Source: SW4 sp042466115 (GTDB lineage Bacteria; Pseudomonadota; Alphaproteobacteria; Rhodobacterales; Rhodobacteraceae). From it: a DNA stretch of 64,000 nt. The notes under the pieces were generated by a model. That model had not been told where the DNA came from, ran no database searches, and was given only the letters and a program-made list of their open reading frames with translations. How positions within the stretch are numbered: the stretch's first letter is position 1; every line of letters starts with the position of its first letter. The stretch covers positions 1 to 64,000 of the forward strand of contig NZ_JAXHBQ010000001.1 of assembly GCF_042466115.1 (NCBI RefSeq). Direction: 5' to 3'. Of this stretch, positions 9,202 through 17,322 are shown one piece after another. A program made the position numbers and the translations under genes.

Positions 9202-9803
9202 TGTGGGAAGACCGCTATTCACAGGAAAACGGCTATTTGTTCGGCACGGCTCCGGCTGGATTTCTGACGGAAAATCAGTGGGTTGTGGGGGAATGTGAAA
9301 CTGCGCTCTGTGTTGCTGACGGCGAGGGGCGCAATGCCGTTCACCTTGCGCGCAACGGGCTGCGCGTCACGGCATTTGATGGCTCACCCACGGCCGTGGC
9401 GCGCGCCAATGATCTGGCCGCGCAGCATGGCGTGGCGCTGGATGCGCGTGTTTCGGACTGGGCCGCATTCGATTGGCGCGGCCAATACGATCTGGTCGTC
9501 GGTATCTTCATCCAGTTTGCCAACCCTGAATTTCGCGCACAGCAATTCGCCGACATGCAGGCGGCCATACGGTCAGGCGGGCGCATCGCCCTGCACGGCT
9601 ATCGCCCCGAACAAGTCGCGCTTGGCACCGGTGGCCCACCGGATGCGGCCAATATGTATACCGAAACCCTGCTGCGCGATGCCTTTGCCGGTTGGCAGAT
9701 TGAACGGCTCGCCAGTTATGAACGTGACGTGCAAGAGGGGCGCGGTCACAGCGGCAAATCCGCCTTGATTGATCTGGTGGCGACGAAACCGGGCGCGCGT
9801 TAA
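9201..9803 (+). CDS. Class I SAM-dependent methyltransferase (TehB-like)
   Basis: A small methyltransferase of about 200 residues with unknown substrate. The SAM-binding motif is ALCVADGEGRNAVHLARNG, followed by the acidic motif VTAFDGS and DLVVGIFIQFAN. The N-terminus WEDRYSQENGYLFGTAPAGFL is typical of TehB/thiopurine-methyltransferase-like proteins encoded near metabolic genes. It starts inside the stop codon of the amidohydrolase gene (TGATG), so the two are translationally coupled. Its 3' end overlaps the convergent moaA by 4 bases. Confidence 0.85.
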   Translation: MWEDRYSQENGYLFGTAPAGFLTENQWVVGECETALCVADGEGRNAVHLARNGLRVTAFDGSPTAVARANDLAAQHGVALDARVSDWAAFDWRGQYDLVVGIFIQFANPEFRAQQFADMQAAIRSGGRIALHGYRPEQVALGTGGPPDAANMYTETLLRDAFAGWQIERLASYERDVQEGRGHSGKSALIDLVATKPGAR

Positions 9804-10804
9804 CCGCCTGTATGGCTCATGTGGCGGGCAACCTTGCCGTCGACGCTTTGGCGTGAATAGTCGAAATCGTGGCCCTTGGGTTTCAGGGCAATCGCGGCGC
9901 GGATCGCGTTTTCCAGCACAGTGTTGTCATCCGAGGCGCGCAGCGGGGCGCGCAGGTCGCTGTGCCCGTCCTGCCCAAGGCAGGTGTAGATTTCACCGGT
10001 GCAGGTGATGCGCACGCGGTTGCAGCTTTCGCAGAAATTATGGGTCATGGGCGTGATCAGCCCGACCTTCTGGCCGGTTTCAGCCACTTCGACATAGCGG
10101 GCAGGCCCGCCGGTATTCAGCGGCAGATCGGTCAGGGTAAACCGCTGCGCCATGGTCGCGCGCAGGTCATCAAGCGACCAGTATTGCGTGATGCGATCCT
10201 CGTTGCCGATATCGCCCATGGGCATCACCTCGATAAAGGTCAGGTCCATGTCGCGGGTCGCGCACCAGTCCAGCAAGGTGAACAACTCGTCCTCGTTAAA
10301 GCCCTTTAACGCAACAGTGTTGATCTTGACCCGCAGGCCGGCTTTTTGGGCCGCATCAATGCCGTTCAGCACCTGGGGCAGGCGGCCCCAGCGGGTGATT
10401 TCGGCAAATTTACCCTCGTCCAGCGTATCAAGCGACACATTCACGCGGCGCACGCCGGCGGCATAAAGATCGTCGGCAAACTTCGCCAACTGGCTGCCAT
10501 TGGTTGTGAGCGTCAATTCACGCAGGGCACCGCTGTCCAGATGGCGCGACATGGCATCGAAAAAGGTCATGATCCCGCGCCGCACAAGGGGTTCGCCGCC
10601 CGTGATGCGCAGCTTTTCCACGCCAAGGCCGATAAAGGTGCTGCATAGCCGGTCAAGCTCTTCCAGCGTCAGCAAGTCCTTCTTGGGCAGGAACGTCATA
10701 TTCTCGGACATGCAATAGACGCAGCGAAAATCGCAGCGGTCCGTCACCGAAACCCGAAGGTAGCGGATTGCGCGGGCGAATGGGTCGATCAGGGGCGTTT
10801 CCAT
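9800..10804 (-). CDS. moaA: GTP 3',8-cyclase (molybdenum cofactor biosynthesis protein A)
   Basis: A radical SAM enzyme that makes the first molybdopterin intermediate from GTP. It has 334 residues. The N-terminal cluster motif is C24-x3-C28-x2-C31 (TDRCDFRCVYC), and the second iron-sulfur cluster is bound by CESCNRVR...C near the C-terminus. ITGGEP binds SAM, and the terminal Gly-Gly typical of MoaA is present. No other moa gene is in the window. Confidence 0.97.
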   Translation of the reverse strand: METPLIDPFARAIRYLRVSVTDRCDFRCVYCMSENMTFLPKKDLLTLEELDRLCSTFIGLGVEKLRITGGEPLVRRGIMTFFDAMSRHLDSGALRELTLTTNGSQLAKFADDLYAAGVRRVNVSLDTLDEGKFAEITRWGRLPQVLNGIDAAQKAGLRVKINTVALKGFNEDELFTLLDWCATRDMDLTFIEVMPMGDIGNEDRITQYWSLDDLRATMAQRFTLTDLPLNTGGPARYVEVAETGQKVGLITPMTHNFCESCNRVRITCTGEIYTCLGQDGHSDLRAPLRASDDNTVLENAIRAAIALKPKGHDFDYSRQSVDGKVARHMSHTGG

Positions 10805-10889
10805 GGGCAGAACCTAAGTCTGGGCAAGGGCGTGCGCAAGGGCACAACAGGCCATTGTCAGCACGATTGCGACACCTTAACTTGAGGGC

Positions 10890-11408
10890 ATGAAAAAACT
10901 TGTGCCTGTTCTTGCGCTGTTTCTTGGCGCCTGTTCGTCGCCTTCGTTGCAGGGGATATTTGCGCCACCCGGCGACGGGGCGGTTGATGCTGCTGCTGCA
11001 GATGCGGCGGCCGCGATCACTGATCCCGAACCTGTGACGCTTGATCCGACACCGCCACCCCCGCCGCCACCAACGGCGCGCACGGTCGATCAGTTTGATA
11101 CCACAACCGCCGAGAACCGCGCCGAGGCATTGGCCGCACCGGTTGAACCTGCGGGCGAACGCGCGCTGGGCAGCACGATTGCATCGCTGGGATCACCCAC
11201 CGATCCGGGGATCTGGTTGAAAACGCCGCTGGTCAGTGAAGTCACGGCAGGGCGGGTCGCATATCCGGTGAACGGAAAATCCGTGAATGTGGAATTGCGC
11301 CCTTCGGGTGGAGCTGTCGGGTCGGGTAGCCAGATCAGCCTTGCGGCCATGCGCCTGCTTGAAGCGCCCCTGACCGGCCTGCCGGAACTGTTGGTCTTTG
11401 CAAACTAG
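10890..11408 (+). CDS. Putative lipoprotein of unknown function
   Basis: A 172-residue protein with a clear lipoprotein signal (MKKLVPVLALFLGACSS; lipobox LGAC, Cys15). After it come an Ala/Asp-rich stretch and a Pro-rich linker (PTPPPPPPP near residues 53-61), then a folded C-terminal part (GIWLKTPLVSEVTAGRVAYP). It resembles conserved rhodobacterial proteins of unknown function. Position next to the BrkB-like gene, which overlaps its 3' end, suggests co-translation. Confidence 0.8.
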   Translation: MKKLVPVLALFLGACSSPSLQGIFAPPGDGAVDAAAADAAAAITDPEPVTLDPTPPPPPPPTARTVDQFDTTTAENRAEALAAPVEPAGERALGSTIASLGSPTDPGIWLKTPLVSEVTAGRVAYPVNGKSVNVELRPSGGAVGSGSQISLAAMRLLEAPLTGLPELLVFAN

Positions 11409-12264
11409 TTTCCTCCCCCGCGTCTGGCGGTTTGGCCGCGCGCTCATTGATACAGCGGGCGAACAGAACGTCGGGCTGATTTCCGCAGGGATCGCGTTTT
11501 ACGGGTTGTTTGCGGTGTTTCCGGCGATGGCTGCGCTGATCGCCATATTCGGGCTGATGGCTGATCCGACCGTGGTTTATTCCCAGCTTGAACTGCTGTC
11601 GGAATTCATGCCCACGGGGGCATATGCGCTGTTCGAGGCGCAGTTGAACAGCCTCTTGAACACCCAAAGCGGCACGCTGGGGTGGGCCACCTTGCTGTCG
11701 CTCGGGATCGCGCTTTGGTCGGCGCGGGCAGGGGTCGCCGCGCTGATCCTGGGGTTGAACGCGATTTTTGGCACGCCCAATCGTGGCGGGGTGCGTCACG
11801 CCCTTGTGGCCCTGTTGCTGACGCTGACACTGATCGGCATGGCCATTGTCGCCCTGTTCATGGTTGTGATCGCACCTATTGCGATTGCATTGCTGCCTTT
11901 GCAGGCCGAAACCGAACAATTGCTGGAAGTGATCCGCTGGATTGTTGCGCTGCTGTCACTTTTGGCGGCGCTGGGATTGCTTTACCGTTACGGGCCAAAC
12001 CGGCGCGGCGCGCGTCCGTCATGGCTTACACCGGGGGCATTGCTGGTGGTTGTCGCATGGCTTGCGGCCTCGGCTGGGTTTTCGCTCTATGTGACGAATT
12101 TCGGTAGTTACAACGAGGTTTACGGCTCAATCGGTGCGGTCATTGCGCTGTTGATGTGGCTTTATATCAGCGCCTATTTGATCTTGTTGGGGGCGGTCAT
12201 GAACGTGGCGCTTGAACGGGTCCGCGGCAAAAACACGCCGTCCGATGGCCCGTCAATCGGCTAA
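11398..12264 (+). CDS. YihY/BrkB family inner-membrane protein
   Basis: A membrane protein of about 288 residues with six predicted hydrophobic helices; the family's transport role is not established. The family motif GLISAGIAFYGLFAVFPAMAALIA is at residues ~26-49, and the last helices read GAVIALLMWLYISAYLILLGAVMN. No ATG or GTG exists near the conserved start, so translation probably begins at TTG 11398, which overlaps the lipoprotein gene by 11 bases. Confidence 0.85.
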   Translation: MQTSFLPRVWRFGRALIDTAGEQNVGLISAGIAFYGLFAVFPAMAALIAIFGLMADPTVVYSQLELLSEFMPTGAYALFEAQLNSLLNTQSGTLGWATLLSLGIALWSARAGVAALILGLNAIFGTPNRGGVRHALVALLLTLTLIGMAIVALFMVVIAPIAIALLPLQAETEQLLEVIRWIVALLSLLAALGLLYRYGPNRRGARPSWLTPGALLVVVAWLAASAGFSLYVTNFGSYNEVYGSIGAVIALLMWLYISAYLILLGAVMNVALERVRGKNTPSDGPSIG

Positions 12265-12408
12265 AATACCGCCAAAATGTGCCCCTTGCGCATAATTGTT
12301 GTGTTTCACCGCAATTTTCCCCCTAGAAAAAGCGAATCACCTAAGTTAACGTCTTCGTAATGAAAAACGCGTGGCGAAAAGTCGCGCACATGAGGCGGAG
12401 CGAGTAAT
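12265..12408 (+). promoter_or_regulatory. Upstream region of the adhesin/type I secretion locus
   Basis: This AT-richer 144-base spacer must hold the promoter of the following operon. I see GTTAAC at 12345-12350 and several T/A runs but no confident -35/-10 pair. A good ribosome binding site (GGCGGAG, 12394-12400) precedes the ATG at 12409. Confidence 0.4.
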
Positions 12409-15400
12409 ATGTCAGCGATTGATTTCGTTGTCCGTGATTCAGCGGGCAATATCCAGCGCGGTTCTGTTGGCGAGGGCGGTGCGTCTTCTTCAGTGATTGT
12501 GGGGGCGGGGCAGGATGTCTCGCTTAACCTTCATCAGGGCCAAATCCTAACTTACAGCCGCGAAGGGCAGGCATTGAATGTCGTCCTGATCGACGGGTCG
12601 GTCATCACCATCGAGGGGTTCTTTTCCCCCGAAGGTGTGGTCGAGAACCAGCTGTTCATTTCGGCAAACGGCCAGATGGCCGAAGTGGATCTGGCAGCGG
12701 ACGGCACAGGGATTTATCACGCGCAGTATGTTGCCGCAGATGATTTCGGCAAATGGAGCCCTGACGACGATTTGTATTTTGTCCGCGGTGCGGATGTTCA
12801 GCTGGCGGACGCCTATGATGCAAGCGCCTATCCGGCCAGCGACGACGAAGTCGGGATGCTGGCAGCACCGCTTTTGGGCGGGATCGGTGGTATCGGGTCC
12901 GCACTTGGGATTGGTGGCGCGGTCGTCGGTGGCGGCGTCATTCTGGGTGGCGGCGGTGGCGGCGGGTCGAACCCTGCGCCCACGGTTACCCTGACCGGCG
13001 GCACCGAGGGCGCGGGCGATTTCGTCAACGAAGCCGACCATGCAGATGGTGTTGAAATCGGCGGCGAGGGCGATCCGGGTGCGACCGTCGAGGTGACGAT
13101 TGCAGGCGTGACCCAGGTCACGACAGTTGCCGATGACGGCACATGGGAAGTTATCTTCTCGCCCCAAGAAATCCTCCCAGGTGAATATGAAACCGAAGTG
13201 TCCGTCACGATCACCAACGAGAACGGCAGCGGCACCGCCACCGACGTCTTGATCGTTGATACGGTTGCAGGGCTTGGCTTTGAGACATCCACCGTCGAAG
13301 GGGACGGCATCATCAACGCCGCCGAGGCCGCAGACGGATTCACTCTGACCGGCACGACCGAAGAAGGATCAAGCGTTGTCGTGACAATCGACGGTGTTGA
13401 CTATGATGCGGTTGTCACGGGCACTGCGTGGACACTGGTTGTTGGCGCGGGCGTCGTTGCGGGTGGTGAATATGATCTGGGGGTCACGGCGACCTCGACC
13501 GATCCATATGGAAACTCGACCAGCATCACGCAAACCATTGAAATTGATACCGAAACGAGCGTTGCCTTTTCGGGTAACGCGGTTGAAGGCGACAATACCG
13601 TCAACGCATCCGAGGCCAGCAATGGCGTCACCCTGAACGGCACGGCGCAGGCCGGATCGACCGTGATGGTGACACTGGGCGCGGTCACGCTTCCGGCGGT
13701 TGTCGATGCGGCGGGCAACTGGAGCGTGGACATGCCAGCGGGCGCTTTGGATGGTGGCGAATACACCGCCACCGCCACGGCCGTTGCCACGGATGCCAAC
13801 GGCAACTCGGCGACGACGACCATGTCGTTCGAAGTTGATACCGAAACAAGCGTTACCTTTGGTGGTGCGGATGCGGGCGCGGACGGCGTGATCAACGCGG
13901 TTGAGCATGCCGATGGCGTGACATTGAACGGCACCGCTGAACCGGGCGCGACTGTTACGATAAACTTTGGCACCGGCACACAAACGGTTGTCGCAGGCGC
14001 AGGCGGGGCATGGTCGGCTGACTTTGCTGCCAGCTATGTGCCAACGGGCGAAATCGATGTGGCTGTGTCCGTCAGCGCGACCGATCTGGCGGGCAACACC
14101 GCCACCACGACCGGCAGCGTCACGATGGACACGCTCGTGAACCAGCTTGATATCACAAGTGATCAGGTTGGTGGCGCCGACGGTGTTGTCAACTTTAACG
14201 AAGTGGGTCAGGCGATCACCGTCACAGGTGCCGTTGAACCCGGATCGACAGTGGTGGTCAAGCTGGGCACCGTGAACATGAACGCCAATGTCGACGCGGC
14301 AGGCAACTGGACGGTCACTTACCCCGCAGGCACCCTGCCGGCGGGCGACTACACCACATCCATGATTGTCTCGGCCACGGACGCGGCGGGCAATACATCG
14401 AGCCTCACCGAAAGCGTGCATGTGGATACAGTCGCCGGTGATCTGACCCTGAGCGCGACACCCATCGAAGGCGATGACGTCATCAACTTTGTCGAAGAAA
14501 GCGATGGCGTGGTCATTTCCGGCACCGCAACGGCGGGCCTGATGGTAACGGTGACGCTGGACGGGGTGGAGCACTTTGCCCTTGCTGGCCCGAACGGCCA
14601 GTGGTCCACGACCTATTACAGTGACGAGATCACCAACGGCACATATGACGCTGATATCACCGCACAAATCACGGATGCGGCTGGCAACACCAAGCTGGTC
14701 ACAGATGTGGTGCATGTGGATACGCAGGTCGACAATCTGGCCTTTAGCGGCGGCGATATTTCCGCAGACGGGATCATCAGTGCGGCCGATGCGGCTGGCA
14801 ATGTTGTCCTTACCGGCACGGTTGAACCCGGATCGTCCGTGGTGGTCACGCTGGGTGGTGCGATGCGCACCGTCACTGCTGGCGCGAATGGCCAGTGGAG
14901 CGCGACCTTTACCGACGCGATGATCGCCAACGGTGAATACAGCGATGTGGCCGTCACGGCCACGGCGACCGATCCCGCGGGCAACGTCGATACCATCAGC
15001 ACAACCGTCGAAATTGACACGATCGTCAATCAACTGACGGCGGATGGCCCCGTGGAAGGCAACGATGTTGTCAGCGCCGCAGAAGCCAGCGACGGCATCA
15101 CCCTGAACGGGATGGTCGAGGCCGGTTCCACGGTCATGGTCACATTCGAAGGCACGACGCGCGCCGCGACAGTGGCCGCCAACGGCAGCTGGAGCGTGAA
15201 CTTTGCCGCCGGTGAAATCCCGGCAGGTGAATATGAAACCACCGTGTCGATCCTTGCGACCGATCACGTGGGCAACACCAGCACCATCACCGACACCTTT
15301 GCGGTCGACACAGCCGCCCCCGAAGCACCGGTGATCGACAAGCTGACGATCACACCGGACGGGGTGGAAAACGTCTTTGTCACCGATAGCGAAAACGCGA

Positions 15401-15897
15401 TTTCGGTTGCGACGATTGATGACAACGGCAACGCCACGCAGACCCACGCTGCGGGCGAAGGGTTTGATCTGGGCAGCGAACTGCTGTTCGGCTTTGACAC
15501 CGCCCTGTCGGATGGCACCAACATGATCGTCACCGAAACCGATGCCAACGGCAACGAAGGGTCCACACTGGTCGTGACCGAGGTGGACAATCAGGGCGGC
15601 GGCAACGCTGTCGTGAACCTTGGCGGCGATCTGGGTGACTTTGACATCAGCATGATCGACCTGTCCTTTGACGAGGCAGCGGTTCTCAATATCACCGCCG
15701 CCCAGCTTGAAGGGCTGTCCGATAACACCAACGAACTTTATGTGCGTGGTGGAACTGATGATCAGGTCAATGCCACGGGTGCGGTCGATACCAACACTTC
15801 GACCACCGTCGAAGGCACCACCTATGACATCTACACCATGGGTGATGATGACGGCACACTTTACATCGAGCAGGGCATCAACGTCTCGACAATCTAA
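12409..15897 (+). CDS. Type I secreted Ig-repeat adhesin with BapA-like N-terminal prefix domain
   Basis: A large surface protein of 1162 residues, probably a biofilm or attachment adhesin. Residues 1-130 match the BapA/LapF prefix domain (VVRDSAGNIQRGSV...). A glycine-rich segment follows (residues ~145-190). Residues ~190-970 carry eight Ig-like repeats of ~97 residues, each ending in a V/I-D-T motif and containing an AAGNWSV- or ANGQWSA-like core, plus one divergent repeat. The C-terminal ~190 residues end DDDGTLYIEQGINVSTI, like type I secretion tails, and lack RTX nonapeptides. The exporter genes follow at once, so this is very likely their substrate. Confidence 0.85.
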   Translation: MSAIDFVVRDSAGNIQRGSVGEGGASSSVIVGAGQDVSLNLHQGQILTYSREGQALNVVLIDGSVITIEGFFSPEGVVENQLFISANGQMAEVDLAADGTGIYHAQYVAADDFGKWSPDDDLYFVRGADVQLADAYDASAYPASDDEVGMLAAPLLGGIGGIGSALGIGGAVVGGGVILGGGGGGGSNPAPTVTLTGGTEGAGDFVNEADHADGVEIGGEGDPGATVEVTIAGVTQVTTVADDGTWEVIFSPQEILPGEYETEVSVTITNENGSGTATDVLIVDTVAGLGFETSTVEGDGIINAAEAADGFTLTGTTEEGSSVVVTIDGVDYDAVVTGTAWTLVVGAGVVAGGEYDLGVTATSTDPYGNSTSITQTIEIDTETSVAFSGNAVEGDNTVNASEASNGVTLNGTAQAGSTVMVTLGAVTLPAVVDAAGNWSVDMPAGALDGGEYTATATAVATDANGNSATTTMSFEVDTETSVTFGGADAGADGVINAVEHADGVTLNGTAEPGATVTINFGTGTQTVVAGAGGAWSADFAASYVPTGEIDVAVSVSATDLAGNTATTTGSVTMDTLVNQLDITSDQVGGADGVVNFNEVGQAITVTGAVEPGSTVVVKLGTVNMNANVDAAGNWTVTYPAGTLPAGDYTTSMIVSATDAAGNTSSLTESVHVDTVAGDLTLSATPIEGDDVINFVEESDGVVISGTATAGLMVTVTLDGVEHFALAGPNGQWSTTYYSDEITNGTYDADITAQITDAAGNTKLVTDVVHVDTQVDNLAFSGGDISADGIISAADAAGNVVLTGTVEPGSSVVVTLGGAMRTVTAGANGQWSATFTDAMIANGEYSDVAVTATATDPAGNVDTISTTVEIDTIVNQLTADGPVEGNDVVSAAEASDGITLNGMVEAGSTVMVTFEGTTRAATVAANGSWSVNFAAGEIPAGEYETTVSILATDHVGNTSTITDTFAVDTAAPEAPVIDKLTITPDGVENVFVTDSENAISVATIDDNGNATQTHAAGEGFDLGSELLFGFDTALSDGTNMIVTETDANGNEGSTLVVTEVDNQGGGNAVVNLGGDLGDFDISMIDLSFDEAAVLNITAAQLEGLSDNTNELYVRGGTDDQVNATGAVDTNTSTTVEGTTYDIYTMGDDDGTLYIEQGINVSTI
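12984..15321 (+). repeat. Tandem Ig-like domain repeats in the adhesin gene
   Basis: Eight coding repeats with a period of about 292 bases (~97 residues), each closing with codons for V/I/M-D-T. The copies are clearly related but divergent at the DNA level, so expansion is not recent. Confidence 0.8.
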
Positions 15898-15911
15898 GGA
15901 CCAAGAACATT

Positions 15912-15936
15912 GGGGGCGGCGTGCTGAACCGCCCCC
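15912..15936 (+). terminator. Strong stem-loop between adhesin and secretion genes
   Basis: GGGGGCGG (15912-15919) pairs perfectly with CCGCCCCC (15929-15936) around a 9-nt loop, 14 bases after the adhesin stop. No T-run follows. It may act as an attenuator or mRNA stabiliser that keeps the adhesin message more abundant than that of the exporter. Confidence 0.55.
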
Positions 15937-15981
15937 GACAGACGACCCAAGAACAAGAATATTAGAGTATCGGGGTAAAGC

Positions 15982-17322
15982 GTGGGACAGGTGCAAAAAG
16001 GCGGGATGACAACGGTGGCTTTGCTGGCCCTGCTGACCCTGCCAGCCTGTCTTGACGGCGGCGCAGGTGTCACGCGCGGGGCTTTCGGGTTCCTTGGCGG
16101 CGCCGACGATGTCGCCGCTGATCCCGGTCAACCCACCGCCGCGCTGGATGCAGAAATGCAGGACGGCAGCCAATCGCAAATCATCGAAAGCCTGCTGAAC
16201 CGCCGCAGCGTCTTGCAAGACGGGGCGTTCCAATCCGTTGCCAGCGCTGTGCTGGCCGCCAATTCCCGCGCCGCCGAGGCTGAATTGCGCGCCGCGACCC
16301 TGCGCGCCGAAGCCCGTTCGCGCAACTGGCTGCCCACCTTGGGGCCGCAGGTATCTCTGACCTCGCTAGGGGCCGTTGTTACATCGCTGGTCGTGGATCA
16401 GGTGCTATTTGATAATGGCGGCAAACGGGCAGAACGCGATTTCGCGGCCGCTGACGTCGAAGTGGCCGCCGTGGCACTGGCCGAAGACACCAATGATCGG
16501 GTGCTGGCCGCGCTTGATCTTTACCTCACGGCCGAAGCGGCCCGCGCCCGCGCGGATGTGAACGCGGCCGCCATGGCCCGCATGGAACGCTTTGAATATG
16601 TGATGTCCGAACGTGTGCGCGGCGGCATCAACGACCGCGCCGATTTGCAGATCGTGCAGCAGAAACTGAACCAGATGCGCGCCGATCTGGCATCTGATCA
16701 AGAGGCTGCGCAATCGGCTATGTCCGAACTTTCCGCGATGTCGGCCCGTCCTTTGGCGGGCATTTCGGGGTTGTCGGGCATCGCCGCCCCGCAACCTGCC
16801 GCTGACCCGCTGTCGGTCATGAAGGCCGAGGCCGAAAGCACCCGCGCCCTGGCAGGCGCGCGCGCTGCCCGCGCGGGTTTCCTGCCCGGTGTAACGCTGT
16901 CAGGCACGGTCGGGTCCGAAGGCAGCAGCGGCGGCCTGAACGTGGGCGCACCCAACGGCATCGGCTTTGGCATGGGCGCTGATCTGCGCGCGATCGAGGC
17001 CGAAGAACAAGCATCAGCCGCCCGCGTTGGCCAGGCCCGCGAGGACAGCAACCGTGCGCTACGCGCCCTTGAGGGCCAGCTTGCATCGCTGCAACGCCAG
17101 CAGGCGCAGGCGCAGACATTGGCGGATCAGGCCGCCGCGAATTTCGATCTGTTTGAACAGCAATTACGCGCAGGTCGCCGCCCCGTCACCGATGTGGTCG
17201 GCGTCTTTGAAACCAAGATCAGAACCGAACGCGAAGCCGTGGTCGTGCAATACGACATCGCCCGCATTCAACTCAAAATCGCAGCCCTGCGCGGCGCACT
17301 TGTCGATGGGGAACAGATATGA
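15982..17322 (+). CDS. TolC-family outer-membrane protein of a type I secretion system (lipoprotein)
   Basis: The outer-membrane channel partner of the ABC exporter and adaptor that follow. It has 446 residues from GTG 15982 (ATG 16006 is an alternative start). The signal peptide ends in the lipobox LPAC, so the mature protein is lipidated. Two TolC-like halves with long helices rich in Ala, Glu, Arg and Gln are visible (AARARADVNAAAMARMERFE; ALEGQLASLQRQQAQAQTLA), and the second half contains VTDVVGVFETKIRTE, typical of TolC/LapE. Its stop codon overlaps the ATG of the exporter gene. Confidence 0.88.
   Translation: MGQVQKGGMTTVALLALLTLPACLDGGAGVTRGAFGFLGGADDVAADPGQPTAALDAEMQDGSQSQIIESLLNRRSVLQDGAFQSVASAVLAANSRAAEAELRAATLRAEARSRNWLPTLGPQVSLTSLGAVVTSLVVDQVLFDNGGKRAERDFAAADVEVAAVALAEDTNDRVLAALDLYLTAEAARARADVNAAAMARMERFEYVMSERVRGGINDRADLQIVQQKLNQMRADLASDQEAAQSAMSELSAMSARPLAGISGLSGIAAPQPAADPLSVMKAEAESTRALAGARAARAGFLPGVTLSGTVGSEGSSGGLNVGAPNGIGFGMGADLRAIEAEEQASAARVGQAREDSNRALRALEGQLASLQRQQAQAQTLADQAAANFDLFEQQLRAGRRPVTDVVGVFETKIRTEREAVVVQYDIARIQLKIAALRGALVDGEQI

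Noticed and set aside
7822..9222. 466-codon minus-strand frame opposite the amidohydrolase
   Set aside because: Antisense of a clear M20 enzyme in GC-rich DNA; His/Arg/Gly-rich text with no family motif.
13369..16233. 954-codon minus-strand reading frame opposite the adhesin gene
   Set aside because: It is the antisense shadow of the Gly/Asp/Thr-rich Ig repeats; composition is His/Gly/Arg-rich and no domain is visible, while the plus strand encodes a coherent secreted protein.
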